DNA of 64,000 bases from Cotesia glomerata (GCF_020080835.1 NC_058165.1:9617813-9681812), one strand, 5' to 3'. Positions 11,531-24,274 are shown, numbered from the stretch's first letter. Translations and numbers: made by a program. The notes: generated by a model from the sequence alone, not told the origin.

Positions 11531-12418
11531 TGCTGAAACAAGATTCATACTCCGAATTTTTTCTTCTCAGTATAAAAAAAATTTTATATAAAGATAATTT
11601 TTATTATTAGTATGTAGAAATTCGATTTTTGAAAAATATCAAACTTTTGAGGATTCACATTTGCAAAAGAATTTATATTGTAAAAAAAATTAAACTTTTT
11701 CATAAATAAATTTTTATCCATACAATAAAATTTTAAAAAATAACTTGCATTTCAAAAAAATTTTAATTTTCAAAAAAAAATTTTGTGTTAGTATAAGGGG
11801 GATTCCAAATTTAATCGGACATTTTTAAGGAATTTTATTTTTCAATTTTTTTACATTTTTCAGTCGTTTTTTTTTTTATTTTTAAATTTTTTATTTAATT
11901 TATACAAAAATTTTATTTTCACGTCAGTAAAGTGGATAAATAAAAAAAAAAAAAAAAGTTTCTTAAAGCTTGAACATAACATGAATAATGTCTCAGTCAA
12001 CCGGTAAAGTTCATGTATACGAGATAGAAAATTCTCTCATCAGCACTCCTGCTTGGACCAGCGGTAACGTCAAGGACTGAGGACCCAAAGAACGCAAGTT
12101 CGAGCCCAACTCACGACAAGGATTTTTTCTATCAACGATTTTATTTCAATTCAAATTAGAATTACTAACGAGATCATAATATAATATGAGTATATGGTTC
12201 TAAATTATTTTTAATCTTTTCGAAAATCACAATATTTTTTCTTTCAAAATTTAGATTAGGCTCTGATGGGGATTTCCCCATTGGGACCTGAGAGGGATTG
12301 CCCAATGAGGGACGCATATGACTTTGCGTGACATCCCCATGTGGGGTCCCTATTAGGAAACCCAACGAGGGCCCAATAGGTCTTACATTAAAATTTCTAG
12401 TCGGGAACCGTCAATAAA
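11531..12418. other. non-coding AT-rich DNA, tRNA-like fragment and a GC-rich patch
   Basis: Mostly AT-rich. Positions 12045-12120 are tRNA-like (a degenerate A box near 12053 and the B-box-like GCAAGTTCGAGCCC at 12095-12108) and resemble, in reverse, 17520-17610; both may be tRNA-derived SINE remnants. Positions 12250-12385 are GC-rich with repeated CCCAATGAGG/CCCATTGGG-type palindromic pieces, probably another mobile fragment. No gene is supported. Confidence 0.4.
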
Positions 12419-15400
12419 ATGAATATCAGTTTAAGCGAGAAAGATAAAATCTTGAAAATTTTACACCGTTTAACGTATAGCAGTTCACCAAGCGAGTACG
12501 ATAAAATATACACAGAACTTAGCAATACAGCACCGAAATCTGTTATGTCATATTTTAATCAGAACTGGCATAACATAAAAGATCAATGGACAGTACATAG
12601 TATGGTAAAAGACACCATGGGTATTGAAACGAATAATTATCTAGAATCATTAAATGAAAAATTGAAATTAATAATGGAAAGACGCGAATCCTTGATGGAC
12701 TTTTTAAAGTCCTACTTCTTTTGGAAAAATAATTATGTGACTGAAACTTGTCGAAAAATATCAAAAAATTTTCTTAAACGAGATGTACGTGATATGCAAG
12801 ATAACTATCAAAAGGAGTACCAGAAATATCTAACTGAAGGAGCATTTAAACTTTTAAAACCGGAAATTGATTCGTCCAACTGGATAACTTTTGAATCAAT
12901 TGATGATGAAAAGAAAGAAGGTCGAGTAAAGTATAAAACTAGCAGTCTAAATGTTTCAATCGACGATTGTCAATGTAAAGAGTATAATTCTTTACATTTA
13001 CCTTGCAGGCATATCTTTGCTTTACGTAAATATTTTGAATTACCACTTTTTGTAAAAACACTATGTGCTGAGCGGTGGACAAATAATTATTACAAACAAA
13101 TGATTGATGTTTATGATGATTCTGTTCTGAATTCAAAAAGAACCACTGTGACAAATTTAGAAAAGATGTAACAGGGAAAATCGAACTTCCCGGGGTCATT
13201 ATCGACCCCGATAATTGACGCACGGTAGGTAAGGGTTTTCCCTTACTTTTCGATTTTTGACAAGAGTTTCGACTTGTCACCGGGCGTGCTAATCAAGATT
13301 CCCCACTACTGTTCCCGGAAAATGAAGCGGGGCGTAACAATAGGAAAGTTCGAGAGCCTGAGCTGAGGGTTATAAAAGAGCGAGCACGAAAAACATCGAG
13401 GCTTTTTCCCTTCTGGAAGCCAGTGGCCTTTTGCCTTTTGTGAATCAGTGACCTTGTTGAGATTAGATAAGTCAAGAGAGTGCAGTTTTGAACGCCGACG
13501 ATAGAAAGCAACTACTGAGGAGTTTATTACAGTATTTGGAATTGGACAAGCCCTGACCGGAAGCTAACATAGTGGTTTGAGACGACAAGACGTCAAGCGG
13601 CGGAGCCAGCCAAGTTGGACCGGAGTATCAGTCGTCGTTGGATAAAACAATAATTGAGTCTCTAGGTATTTTCGATTAATTTAGGCCAAAATTGATTATT
13701 AATTTAATTAAGAGGCTGAAATAATTTAAATTAATTTCTCGAGCGGTAATTTTTATATTAGCAAGTTTTGTACTTTAGAGATTCATGCGCCAAGGTCATT
13801 TAGCTAGTTTTGTTATTGGATATTTATTTTAAAAGAATGAGATTAATAGTTTATTTGTGAATTTACTGTAGATAATTTAATCAGTAATTTATTATAGGCC
13901 TGCTGGCTATAATAAATTAATTTAGTTAATAATTTTCGGGATATAAAGAAAAGTAAATTTGAATAAGAAATGAAAATGCGTAATTAAGTCAGTGAAGGTC
14001 ATTCTAGAATGTATGTAGTTAAGAGTTGTATTGAGACGCTTAGGATTCGAATAGTTGATGTTTAGAATTTTGTCTAGGAAGATTAAATTTAGTAAATCCT
14101 GTAATGAGTTCAGTAGAATTTATTAATTGAAAATATTAGTAGAAAATTTAGTAAGTGAACTAGTACAAAAATTTGGTGAATTTGGTAAATTTAGTTAATC
14201 TGGAGATTAAATTTATTTAAGGAAAATTGGTTAAAATTTTATTTAAGAAAATTTGAGAAATGAAGTTAACGTCCGGTGGATGATTTTATATGGAATTGAA
14301 TAAGATTATATGGTATTCCGTCAGGTAGACGAGGTTGTTTATGTGAAATTAGTTCAGATAATTGAATAATTAAGAAGTTTTTATTGGGTAAAACATGTTG
14401 TTTGTTATTCCGTCAGTTGGACGAGGGTTTAAGAAATTAAGAATCTAGATGCGTAATGGTCTATGATTAAATTTAGAAATTAGGAATCTAGATGCGTAAT
14501 GGTCTATGATTGAATTAGGAAATTAAGGATAGATGCGTAATGGTCTATGTAGAGTTAAGAAATTAAGAAGATAGATGCGTAATGATTTATAGTTGAAAGA
14601 ATTTAAGGATATTTAGTTATAAGTTTTGGCAAGTGCCTGCGTAGGTGAGAGGTCCTCACAATTAAGTAATTGATAGGTTAATTTTAAGGGTAATATTATT
14701 AAGGAATTTTGTTAAAATAAAATTGTTTATATTGAATAAATAATTAAATTGTTAATAATTGTTTCTCAGTATTAATTTTTCAGCCTTTCTCAACTTCTCA
14801 CGACCCGATCTTTCCTTCTCATGCTCCCCGGTTTCTGGGACACCGAGTATAAAATCCCAGTGGCGCCCTTTTCAAAGAGGAAAGGGGTGACCAATTGGAC
14901 AGGGCTAACCACCCCGTTACAAAGAAAACGACTTCAAAAACTATCAAAGATAAAGTTCACGATTTAGAAAACGACCGAGATAACGCAGAATCTCTAGAAG
15001 ATTATTTGAATCGATCTATTGATTTAAATAAAACGAATTTAGAGAACATTTCACTTTCAACTAAATCAAAGGTTCGTGGACGGCCAAAAAATGTTGATAA
15101 GACAGTGATTGGACAATTTAAAGCTAAGAAAAAATTTTTTATGGACAAAAGTAAGTTTCAAAAAATAGAATTAATGATTAAATGGTTGAAAATTGACAAG
15201 CCTGGAATGGTGAAAAATGCTTTAAATAATGAATATTTATTAACTTCCGATGACTTCGTTTTAGAAACTCAAAAAGTTAAAAGTAGTTTTGTAGATGAAA
15301 GAGTAGATTATCAATTATTGGCTCCGTACTTTGAATTAAAGGCTTTTAAAAAATTAGAAAATTTTATAATTGACATGAGAAATAATAATAAATGGCTATG

Positions 15401-15535
15401 TCCAGAATGTAAAACGAAAAAAAAAGATAAAATGGTAAGTATTCTGTGATGGTTGTTACGCGTGGTATCATTCGACATGTGTTAATGTGAAGAAACAAAG
15501 AAAGACATGGTTTTGTCCTGAATATGAATAGTTAA
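12419..15535 (+). pseudogene. SWIM-PHD protein (MULE transposase C-terminal part), split by an LTR
   Basis: The first part (12419-13166, about 249 residues) carries a SWIM zinc finger, CQCKEYNSLHLPCRHIFALR (C-x-C and C-x-H), preceded by a helical region like the segment after the DDE core in MULE/ZSWIM proteins; the catalytic core itself is absent. The second part (14926-15449) continues in the same frame once the LTR and one AAGA target repeat are removed, adding an AT-hook-like RGRPKN, a block with IKWLKIDKPGMVKNALN, and the start of a PHD finger (WLCPEC). The finger is completed in another frame (FCDGCYAWYHSTC, then WFCPEYE, stop near 15530), so there is also a small frameshift near 15425-15440. 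A stop lies just upstream of the chosen ATG. Inactive as a transposase. Confidence 0.75.
13167..14921 (+). mobile_element. solo LTR (1755 bp) flanked by AAGA target duplication
   Basis: The segment begins TGTAAC and ends GTTACA, a perfect 6-bp terminal inverted repeat of the TG...CA type, and is flanked on both sides by AAGA (13163-13166 and 14922-14925), a 4-bp target duplication usual for Ty3/gypsy-type LTR elements. A TATA-like TATAAAAG lies at 13371. Positions 14440-14600 hold four imperfect copies of a unit containing GATGCGTAATGGTCTATG. TGGCGCCC at 14861 resembles a lysine-tRNA primer-binding site but lies inside the boundaries, so it may be coincidence or a remnant of an internal region. 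Confidence 0.8.
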
Positions 15536-15539
15536 TAAT

Positions 15540-17101
15540 GTATGACTTATGGATAAATTATAAAATTATTTAATTTTAAAATAACAATAATATGAATGGA
15601 AACGGAACTCTAAATAAGTAAAAAGTTGTATGTTATAAAAATTTTTTTTTATCATTAAATAACATAATAAATTATAATTAAAAATCTGTTTAAATTTTTA
15701 CATGAAAAATTTTAGTAATTAATTGATATGTATACATACACTATGAATATACAAACACCAGTTGTGAGCAGCTAATAGAAGATAATACACAGCTCAAAAT
15801 TAAATGTGCCAAGTAAGTAAACTTATCAATTAATTTAAATATTCTACAATAAATGTCGGTGTTTACCAGTGTTTACCAACTGTTTAACAGTCTATATTAA
15901 TGACAGGATAGTCATTTTCGAGTACCGTTTCTGGAGGGCATAATAGTTACCTCATGGATAAGTCTAAATTTATAATGATATATTATTCATTTGCATATAA
16001 TTATTTATCGAAACTTGATGTTTGATCAGAGAATCATTGGCTTTATTTTTTTATTTTTTGTAAATTCGATTCCTTCGCCGAGATATCGATTGTCAAAGTT
16101 ATCGATTGTCTGTTGTCCGCTAAGTTCACACTTATCTTTTTGTGTGCCCTGACATCTTGTGTTATGGAGGGTAGAGGCACGGAGTCTAGATGTATCTATA
16201 GACTATAGTCTTCGTATATAATCTATCTACTTTCCATAATTTGCACAAAAATATAAATTACTTTTTAATAAATACAATGATAAAATTAATTTCATAGTGG
16301 TGGCACACAATGCCCGCTACTTTTTTTCTCCTAATATCCTGTATCAGCTCAAGAAGGAATCAATAAACAAAGAATATAATATGTCAAATCTGAAATTAAA
16401 AGAGATTTAATTAAAGCAATTCAGAATATGGAAGAAGTCATTTACAGAGATTGTATTATTTAAGTAGGAGATTCGCCATTCTTTGTTTTTTATTTATCAC
16501 CAACCAACGTCATTGTTATAAAGAATACCGGCGCATAAATAAACATACTTTCTCTGTATGTATTGATGCAACAGGCGGAGTTGTACAGAAATTTATGAAC
16601 AACCAAAACATAAAAACAAGTTACATATTGTTGTATTAAATTATAATTAATTTCAATAATACAACACAGTCTATTTATCAATTGCTATCTGAGATACATG
16701 ATTCAGATATTATTAGTTTCTGGTAACCTAGATGGTTACGATTGAAGGTTTATCTACCAATAAAGAACAAAACAAAAAACACAAGGGTAAATATTTCAAA
16801 TCTTGTTTTCTAAGACTTATAAATAATGGAATTGTTAAAAAATTCAAACAGAAATAAAAAGACAACAATATTATCATAGGTACAAAGGAATACAAAAATA
16901 ACAAGAAATCTTTTATTGAACGGGAATTTATCTGGACCAAAAAAATTGGTAATGACAGCTGGTTCGCACTTATTACATGTACGTTCGATAGTATTGCTCA
17001 ACTGGTCTATAATGCTGCTTTGGAAGATCCTAAATTTTGGAATTTTTCGAAAATAATAATAATAATAATATCTTATTAATTGCAAAATAGTAATAATTTG
17101 A
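15540..17101. other. intergenic AT-rich DNA
   Basis: No supported gene. Positions 16960-17060 on the minus strand could encode a short cysteine-containing peptide fragment (IERTCNKCEPAVITNFFGP), possibly a remnant of a mobile element, but I do not recognise it. Confidence 0.4.
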
Positions 17102-18202
17102 AGATATCGGTATCCCAGTAAACACGTTTACGTCAATGTGACGTCAAAATGACATTGGGCTATGTCAGGATTTACGTAAGATACAAGTCACAAATGAGTC
17201 ATATATGACTCATTATTTCACACTTCTTGACGTAAGATTCTGACGTAAAAATATGACGTAGTCATGACGTCAGTATTATGTCTCAATGACATTTATGACG
17301 TCAATATGACATACCTGTGATGTCTATATCATGATAATGATGTCATTATGACGTAAAAGTGATGTAAGTGATGTAAGAATTGTACCTCAGATAAATATTA
17401 AAAATTTCTCAAAAATAAAAAGATGGCAATTTTAAAATTAATTATAGTATTGTGGACTTATTACAAAGTTTGAAACACTAGTTATATGTTGATACTTGAT
17501 GAAAAAATCCTGATATATGCTGAGCTCGAACTTGGGTCCTCACGTATCGGAGTCTGGAACGCTGCTCACTTGTCCAAGTAACGGTTCATGTCACGAAGTA
17601 AATAACTTATGTGATAAGCCTTACATGACGAAAAATGCTTATTTCATCATTTTTTCTGAGATTAAATGGATTTTAAGAGCTGGAATTGTATAAAATTCAA
17701 TTCTAATAATTTATACAATTTTATAAAATTTCATTAAACTCATGAAATTTTATAAAGTTCTATAAAACTTTGTAAAAACTCTTATAAAAGGCTCTCTAGT
17801 GAAACTTGTGGTAATTAATAGACAATTTATAAATTTTCATAAGAATTGATTGAATCTTACACTTTCAAAAATTTTCGTCTAAAAGCGGACACAGAGAACT
17901 TTCACAAAGTGAAATTTTTTCAGAGTAAACGATGTATCCGTGTCATTTGAATATTTTTTAATACTTATTGATTTCTCAAGACTCGAATTTTTTTTTTATT
18001 TAATTTTTTCCGAAAATTTAGTATTTTTCATTTAGATTTTTCTTCTTCAAAATTTCAATTTACAAAATTTAGATTTTTTTTTTAATTTCAACTCTTTTAA
18101 GTATACCATTTTTTTAATCTATATTTCTTTTTAATTTCAATTTTTTTTGAAATTTGAATTTCTTTAATTTAACATACTAACAACATTATGAAACTTGATG
18201 TA

Positions 18203-18391
18203 CACAGTAAAAAAATTTTGCGTCATTGTGTCAAAAAATTTTGTGTTAAAAATTTTTATGTTAAATATTTAACATTTTTTTATGTTGATTTAACACAATA
18301 AATGTTTTTACACTTAAAAAAGTTAAATATTTAACACAAAAATTTTTAACACTAAAGTTTTTGACGCAATGACGCAAAATTTTTTACTGTG
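18203..18391. mobile_element. 189-bp palindromic MITE
   Basis: It lies inside the CACTA-like element. It begins CACAGTAAAAAAATTTTGCG and ends with the inverse; both sides are flanked by TA. Almost the whole sequence is palindromic (AAATATTTAACA motifs in both arms). The TA duplication suggests a Tc1/mariner-type MITE. Confidence 0.8.
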
Positions 18392-20084
18392 TAAAATACT
18401 ATTAGTCTCGTCAATAACAATCATGGAACTGTTTGAATTATTTCAAATACAATGTTTCATAAGTAGCAGCACTAATGTCAGAAAATTATTTTTCAAGTAA
18501 TAGTGCAATATTTAAGGTATTACCCTCGCGACTTCCGTCGTCAAAAGTTTATGCTAGAGTATACGGTACACATACCGGATAGTCATTATTGACAAGCCTA
18601 AAACTTTTTGCTGTTTATGTACTTATTTCAGCCAATCACGAAGGAGATACTGATCGTTTGAAAAGTCTGGCAACACTGCGTGAGCGTTAAGATATTTTAT
18701 TGTGGTTATACTGTAGTGTTTTGGACTAGCTGTAGACTAACCTCTGTTTTGATACATGCGTTTATTTATTTATTTACATACATTTATTTGGAAATATAGT
18801 AACAATGTCTGAAAAATCGACTTATAAAAGACGATTCATGAAAAAAAGTCCTTGAAAAACGACAGAAATCTCTAGCACATATGCAAATAACTATACAAAT
18901 AACAAATAGAAAAAAAATAATTGACAATATTGTTTTGTTTTTTCAGAAAAATAAGTAATTAAATTTTTGTGTTTATATGTATTAACTAATTTTAAATTTA
19001 AGTATTTTTTATTATTTCATCTGACTATTATTTTTATAACTTATGAAAGATTAATATATATTATTATATTAAAATTGTTAACTTTTTTAATTTTTAATAA
19101 ATATAAAAAAAAATTAAAATTAATTCAGCCGACATTTAAAAATTTTTAGAAATTTTTTTTATTGAAAAAATGATTACAAAAATAAAAAAATTTCACTTGA
19201 AAAACTTCAAAAACTGTAAAATGCAATATAGAAAAAAAATTTTTTTTTCTTATTTAATTATTAAAAAAAAAATCAAAAAATTAAAAATGTCGACTAACTT
19301 TAGTATCATAAAAAAATACTTATTTTCATAAAATAATCATAGTTTTTTTTTTTTTAAATAAATAAAATTAATAACTATAATATTACACCTAACGTAAATT
19401 AAACTTTTCAAATTTGTCAGCGCATGCGCATCTCATACTTCTTTCGCGGCTTACAAAACTTGCGCTGTTGCCACAGCTTTATTAACGTATCCCCTCCTCG
19501 GCTAAAGTCTGGTAAATTTTTAATTACTTATTACTAAATATCTCTGAAACTGTGTGGTAATTATCAATGAATTTTTTAATTGTTTAGTTGTTAGTTAACG
19601 TTACTCTAGTTTTTTAAAAAGATCCTAAGAAAAATTTCTAAGATATAAAAATGTTTGTAGGTAAATTTTTCGATATCCCGTATACTGTAATGTATAAGAG
19701 CGTTCAAAACTCAAACTTTGAAATTAAATATCTCGGAAACTAGATGGTCAAAAATTCTCAAATTGCGCCAATCGACGCAGAATTATATGAACATTAATCT
19801 GCCAAAATTAAAAAAAAATCCTAAGAAAACGACTTTGGCGAGGGTACTACCTTAAATGACTGACATTTAATTTCTTGACGCGAAATCATAAGAAATTATA
19901 TGTTTACTCGCTTGACGGTTTAAAAATTTAGAGTTCATGCCACATAAATTGAACTCGGTATTTTGTTATCAGTTTCACACCAAATCATTTATACTGAATG
20001 AAGTCGAAAATATTTTTACAATGGATAAAAGTACCTAAATTCATGGAAAAAATATAAGTGAGAAACATATGCAACGAAAAAAAA

Positions 20085-20258
20085 GTATTTCTTGCACCAA
20101 GAAAATTTTGACGGAGGCCGAAGTTATATTGGAGCAAGAAGTGTTTTAGTGTCAAGAAATTTTTACTTCATTCACGAAATTTTCAGTCATCTCTAATATA
20201 TTCTTGGTCCAAAGAAATTTACCTTTGAGTCAAGATTTTTTTTCTGCAGTGTATGGAA
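20085..20258. mobile_element. MITE copy (CACCAAGAAAATTTT family)
   Basis: Contains CTTGCACCAAGAAAATTTT near its left side and TTTTTTTTCTGCAGTGTA at the right. It shares motif order with 30438-30615. Confidence 0.6.
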
Positions 20259-22018
20259 ACATACGAGCAAAGATATAAAAAGTTTATATCCCACATGTAT
20301 TTAATTTGTATGTTTTTTTCTTAAAAACGTAAATGAAAAATATTTTGTATGTTATTTGCTAATATGTTAGATATATTCTTTAATATTATAAATTATAAAT
20401 TTTTGTTATTAAGAGCGGACTTAAATTTGCAAGGTACCAGCTTAAATCAGCTGTTTACCTCTTCCTGATTCTTACTAAATTTTAAACCAATTTTCACTAA
20501 TATTTAGCGATTAATTGTAAATTAGACATCTTGTTAAAGAAGTTTTATATTTGATAAATTTTGATCAATCGATAATATTAAAAAATACATCCCCAAATTT
20601 TATCAATATTATGGAAAATAATCGTTTGTCACTGATTTAGAAAATGACTTTCAAATTACGTCAGTATTATGTACAATTGTGACAAATTATTGATGTTAAA
20701 TAATGACTCACAGATGGTATCGGTATTACGTAAGACCGTGACTTGTCACTGATGTAAACACATGATATTAATCTTACGTCAAGATTACGTACAATCGTGA
20801 CTTGTCACTGATGTAAACGCATGATGTTAAACTTACGTCAAGATTACGTACAGCCGTGACTTGTCACTGATGTAAACGCATGATGTTAAACTTACGTCGT
20901 TATGACATACAATGATGGCATTAATGTTACGTAATATTGTAGTTTATATATTATGTCAGTTGTACGTAATATCTAAGTCATTTCCGTTACATCATAGAGA
21001 AGTAATAAACTTACATCAGTATGATGTCAAAAATATATCATATATTTTTACATCATAATTGGATCACAAGACAGGTCAATTTTACGTCATATTTACGTAA
21101 AATATTGTGACATTCCTATGACTTATAAATGACGTCATATTGAAGTCATGTGTTCACTGGGTATGCGAGTATCGTTGTGAACACCACACTGAATGGTATT
21201 CAAGATTTTTATTTTAAATTAAAAATCATACATAAACGATTAAAAAAATTTTTCTAAAAATCATAATTTACTCTGAAGAATAGAACATCGAACAAAAAAA
21301 TATTAAATTTATCCATTTTATTATAAAAAATTTTCTGATCATAGTTAATTCATGCTTTTACCGTATATGGAACAGAAAATGTTATAAAATAAAAAAAAAA
21401 CTTTTTTCTAACAATATTAATTTGACTTTTCATTTTCTCTTAACTACACAAATTTATAACTAACAAAAACAACTTTTTTGGTACTATCTTATTAAGTACA
21501 TACGTACGAAGGGCTTCAAGAAGAATTAGATTTGTAGAGGTCGGAAAAATAAGTTAATTAACAATGCCTTAACTTTTTTAAAAATCGATGAAAAAATTTT
21601 TTTCCAACGGAACTTGATTTCTTTAAATGTTTAAAGTGAACGATAATTTTGTGAAATTTTTAATTAAATGTTTTATACTTAAAATAAATTAATTTTTGAG
21701 CTACACTCTTTCTCTAGTATCCGCGCGTCTCTTTAATGATTTTTTTTTTTTCAAATTTTTGCTATCATTTTTCGAGTTATTACCGAAAATTTGAGGTCTT
21801 TTTTTATTTGTTTTTTTTTTTCGTAACAAATTGAAATTTTGATTTTCGCAAAAGCAGACTGACTTTCTTAAAATTTGATTCTGAAACGAATGAGATATCA
21901 CTCATATTTTTTTCGTAATTCTAAATATTTTTTACAAGAATTGCATTTCTCAACGATAATAAAAATCTTGGATATCATACAGTATGGTGTTCACAACCAT
22001 ACTCGCATTGTGATATCC

Positions 22019-22658
22019 GAAAAATATTTCTTACCGTTTTAGTACTACATGTATTGAGATAAAGTTAATTTTTCTAATTAATTTTTGAAAAAGTTTTTAA
22101 TTAAAGTAATATGAAGATTCAGTAATTAGAAAAAGAAAATTATTGAAAATAAATTATTTTTTTCTAAATATAGAGAATACAAATTTTTTTTAAATTGAAA
22201 GTTGCTTGACCTTGACGTATTGGGAATAAAGCACAAGGTCAACCCCTTCGCGTTATAAGGCGTGTAAAATTGCTTAACAAGTAATCACAACTTCAAACGC
22301 TTTACGATCAATCTTTGAAATGCTAGAGTACAAGCGCGATTTTAAGAATAAGATTTTTATATCAGCTGTATTTAAAAAAAAAATCATTATAATAAGTAAT
22401 CACTTAGCAAATAATAAGGTGAAACTTTCTCACTCTTTTACAAGGTATTTAACCTTGATCAGAAAGAAGATGTCAGCCAAGAAGTATTTCAAGTATTAAT
22501 GAATTATTTAACTGAGAATATTTAAATATTATAAAACATCTGAACCTATGACGATACACTGAGATTAGGTCATTCACTTGTGAGTCTTGTTTATTTACCG
22601 ATACAAGGCTCCATCTCCATAATTAATTCATGATTATCTTCGAATTTATTACATGGCA
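22019..22658. other. intergenic region upstream of the RNase T2-like pair
   Basis: AT-rich, no gene seen. It probably holds the distal promoter of the first RNase T2-like gene. Confidence 0.4.
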
Positions 22659-22725
22659 ATCCCTTCCAAAGATTTCTGATATTAAGAGGTCAACTACCTA
22701 TATCAGAGAGTATATAAAGATCTTC
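22659..22725 (+). promoter_or_regulatory. promoter of RNase T2-like gene 1 (TATA box plus shared upstream motif)
   Basis: ATCCCTTCCAA at 22659-22669 and TATATAAAGATCTTC at 22711-22725 lie 40-105 nt before the ATG. The same two words, with a shorter gap, precede the second RNase T2-like gene. Confidence 0.7.
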
Positions 22726-22764
22726 AAATTCATGTTATGGATTATTGCAGTTTGATAAGTAAGA

Positions 22765-23624
22765 ATGAACTTCATAAAAAACATCATCTTCATTTCTACA
22801 ATTGCTGTTGTGCTATCAGTCGCTAAAAGGTAAATACAAAATTGATTTAATCTAATAGTCGAATAATTGTAACTATTATTAATAATAATTTTTATAATTT
22901 TCAGTTCAAAGAATGATGTTTTCCATATTTTTGTACAACGATTAAAACCATACATCTGTTATAAAAATGAAGTGTGCGATTTGTCGACTATCAACTCTTG
23001 GTACATTGAAGAATTCAAATACTGGGTCCAAAACAAAACCTATTTATGCCGCAACAACTATGATCAATTTCATAAAGACATATCACCAATTAGTGAAACA
23101 TTGACAGAAAAATGGGGTCTTGAAGGCTATACACGACCTGGACCTATTGAAAATTTACACTTAAAATGGAGAAACGACGGAATTTGTGCCGATGAATTGG
23201 AATATTTCCACAAGTCACTCGAGTTGTTTGATAAGTATAACATGAATCAAATTTTGCGTGAAAGTAACATTTTGCCCAATAATAATTACACTGCTCAAGA
23301 AATATCTGACGCTGTTTCAATGAGTATAGGAGACAAAAAACCAAAAGTTGAATGTTTTGATAATGTAAGAGTTTTATTATTTTTAGCTCAAATTTCGCTT
23401 TACATACTGAATTTCATTATTAATGATTTATTGATAAAATTTTACAGAATGGGGATATACAATTACAAAAGATTACACTTTACTTCAATAAATTTTTTGA
23501 ACCGATAGATAGTGTTAGAAGTTTTGCGAACTGTGAGCCAGATACAATTTTACTTTACCGTGACCACACAAAGAAGGAATATGAATATTCATCAAGTGCA
23601 TTTCATTCACATATTTCTACTTGA
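22765..23624 (+). CDS. secreted RNase T2-fold protein 1, catalytic residues lost
   Basis: Three coding exons: 22765-22829, 22905-23364 and 23448-23624; total 702 nt, 233 residues; introns are GT-AG and phases agree. Residues 1-20 are a hydrophobic signal peptide. The body follows the RNase T2 fold: VFHIFVQRLKPYIC, a C-rich segment, LEYFHKSLELFDKYNMNQIL, an EISDAV helix region, and the C-terminal strand LYFNKFFEPID. The first active-site motif (family WTIHGLW) reads WYIEEFK, with Glu57 for the catalytic His. The second (family HEWxKHGxC) reads LKWRNDGIC (107-115), so Leu107, Lys108, Asn111 and Asp112 replace H, E, K and H, while Trp109, Gly113 and Cys115 remain. It therefore should not cleave RNA. 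A possible 3'-UTR intron runs 23642-23710. T2 RNase genes are known in wasp venoms and bracovirus gene sets; a link is inference. Confidence 0.8.
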
Positions 23625-24270
23625 AATAATATAGAAATCTGTAAGTTAAAATTACTAATCGATTATTGCTTTGTTTATTACTAATAAATAACATTGATAA
23701 TTTTTTTCAGGAATAAATGCGCACCTGATTAATTATTACATCAGCACTTCATCATCTTATGAGCATGACTTTAAATTTGATTATTTATTTATTTTGATTG
23801 CATGTACGTTAAACTCGACAAAATATACTTTACAATTAAAATGTAAGCACTTTTTACTTATTTCTTCGTTATTAGTCGAATTTAAACTTGATTTATTGTT
23901 ATTACTCGCACAAGTAGATATTGACTATAAAAATAAAATATTTATGAATTTGTCCGAAATAGATGGAAATACTTTGTATCTGGTGCTTGAAGGTCACTAA
24001 AATACATAATTAGGAAGAGATCAAGCTATCTCTCTCATCTCATAATAAATAAATCTAACGTTAAAAAAAAAAAAAACATCTTACTCAATCTCCATCAGGT
24101 GTGAAGTGGAATTTTTGTACGTTGTTTGTAAACAAGTATGCTTAGTCAATAATTTAGCGTCAAAAATATATTTTGGTACCGTTTTATTCATTAAAAAAAC
24201 GTAAAAAAGTAGTGGGGTTTGTTTTTGTCTTGGCCCCTCCTTCGTTAATAAAACATAAGATTATTCATTT
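23625..24270. other. 3' region of RNase T2-like gene 1 and intergenic spacer
   Basis: A GTAAGT donor at about 23642 and a TTTTTTCAG acceptor at about 23710 suggest a 3'-UTR intron; AATAAATAAATC near 24043 could be the polyadenylation signal. A frame at 23794-24000 is AT-rich and unsupported. Confidence 0.4.
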
Positions 24271-24274
24271 TAAA

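Larger units (their letters stand above)
17114..21161. mobile_element. CACTA-like DNA transposon, 4.05 kb, with TGACGTCA-rich subterminal arrays
   Basis: The left end starts CCCAGTAAACACG; the right end read in reverse starts CCCAGTGAACACATGACTTC. Both ends are flanked by the trinucleotide TAT (17111-17113 and 21162-21164). The ends fit the CMCWR rule and 3-bp target duplication known for CACTA/EnSpm elements. Subterminal repeats occupy 17117-17400 (many TGACGTAA, TGACGTCA and TTACGTCA words) and 20640-21161, including a 59-bp tandem unit carrying GACTTGTCACTGATGTAAAC three times (from about 20738). No transposase ORF is visible, so it appears non-autonomous. A short open frame at 18806 near promoter-like sequence could be a relic of a first exon. 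Confidence 0.8.
17102..22018. mobile_element. TIR element split in its left TIR by a CACTA-like insertion
   Basis: The right end, read in reverse from 22018, begins GGATATCACAATGCGAGTAT and continues with GTTGTGAACACCA. The left end has the same sequence in two parts: GATATCGGTAT at 17103-17113 and GCGAGTATCGTTGTGAACAC from 21165. With the 4.05-kb insertion removed, the TIRs match over about 55 bp with few mismatches and the element is about 0.87 kb. The interior (21218-21956) is AT-rich without a gene. Class not determined. Confidence 0.75.

Noticed and set aside
14861..14868. TGGCGCCC as a primer-binding site marking the end of an LTR
   Set aside because: The TGTAAC/GTTACA ends and AAGA duplication put the boundary at 14921; no internal region with gag-pol follows.
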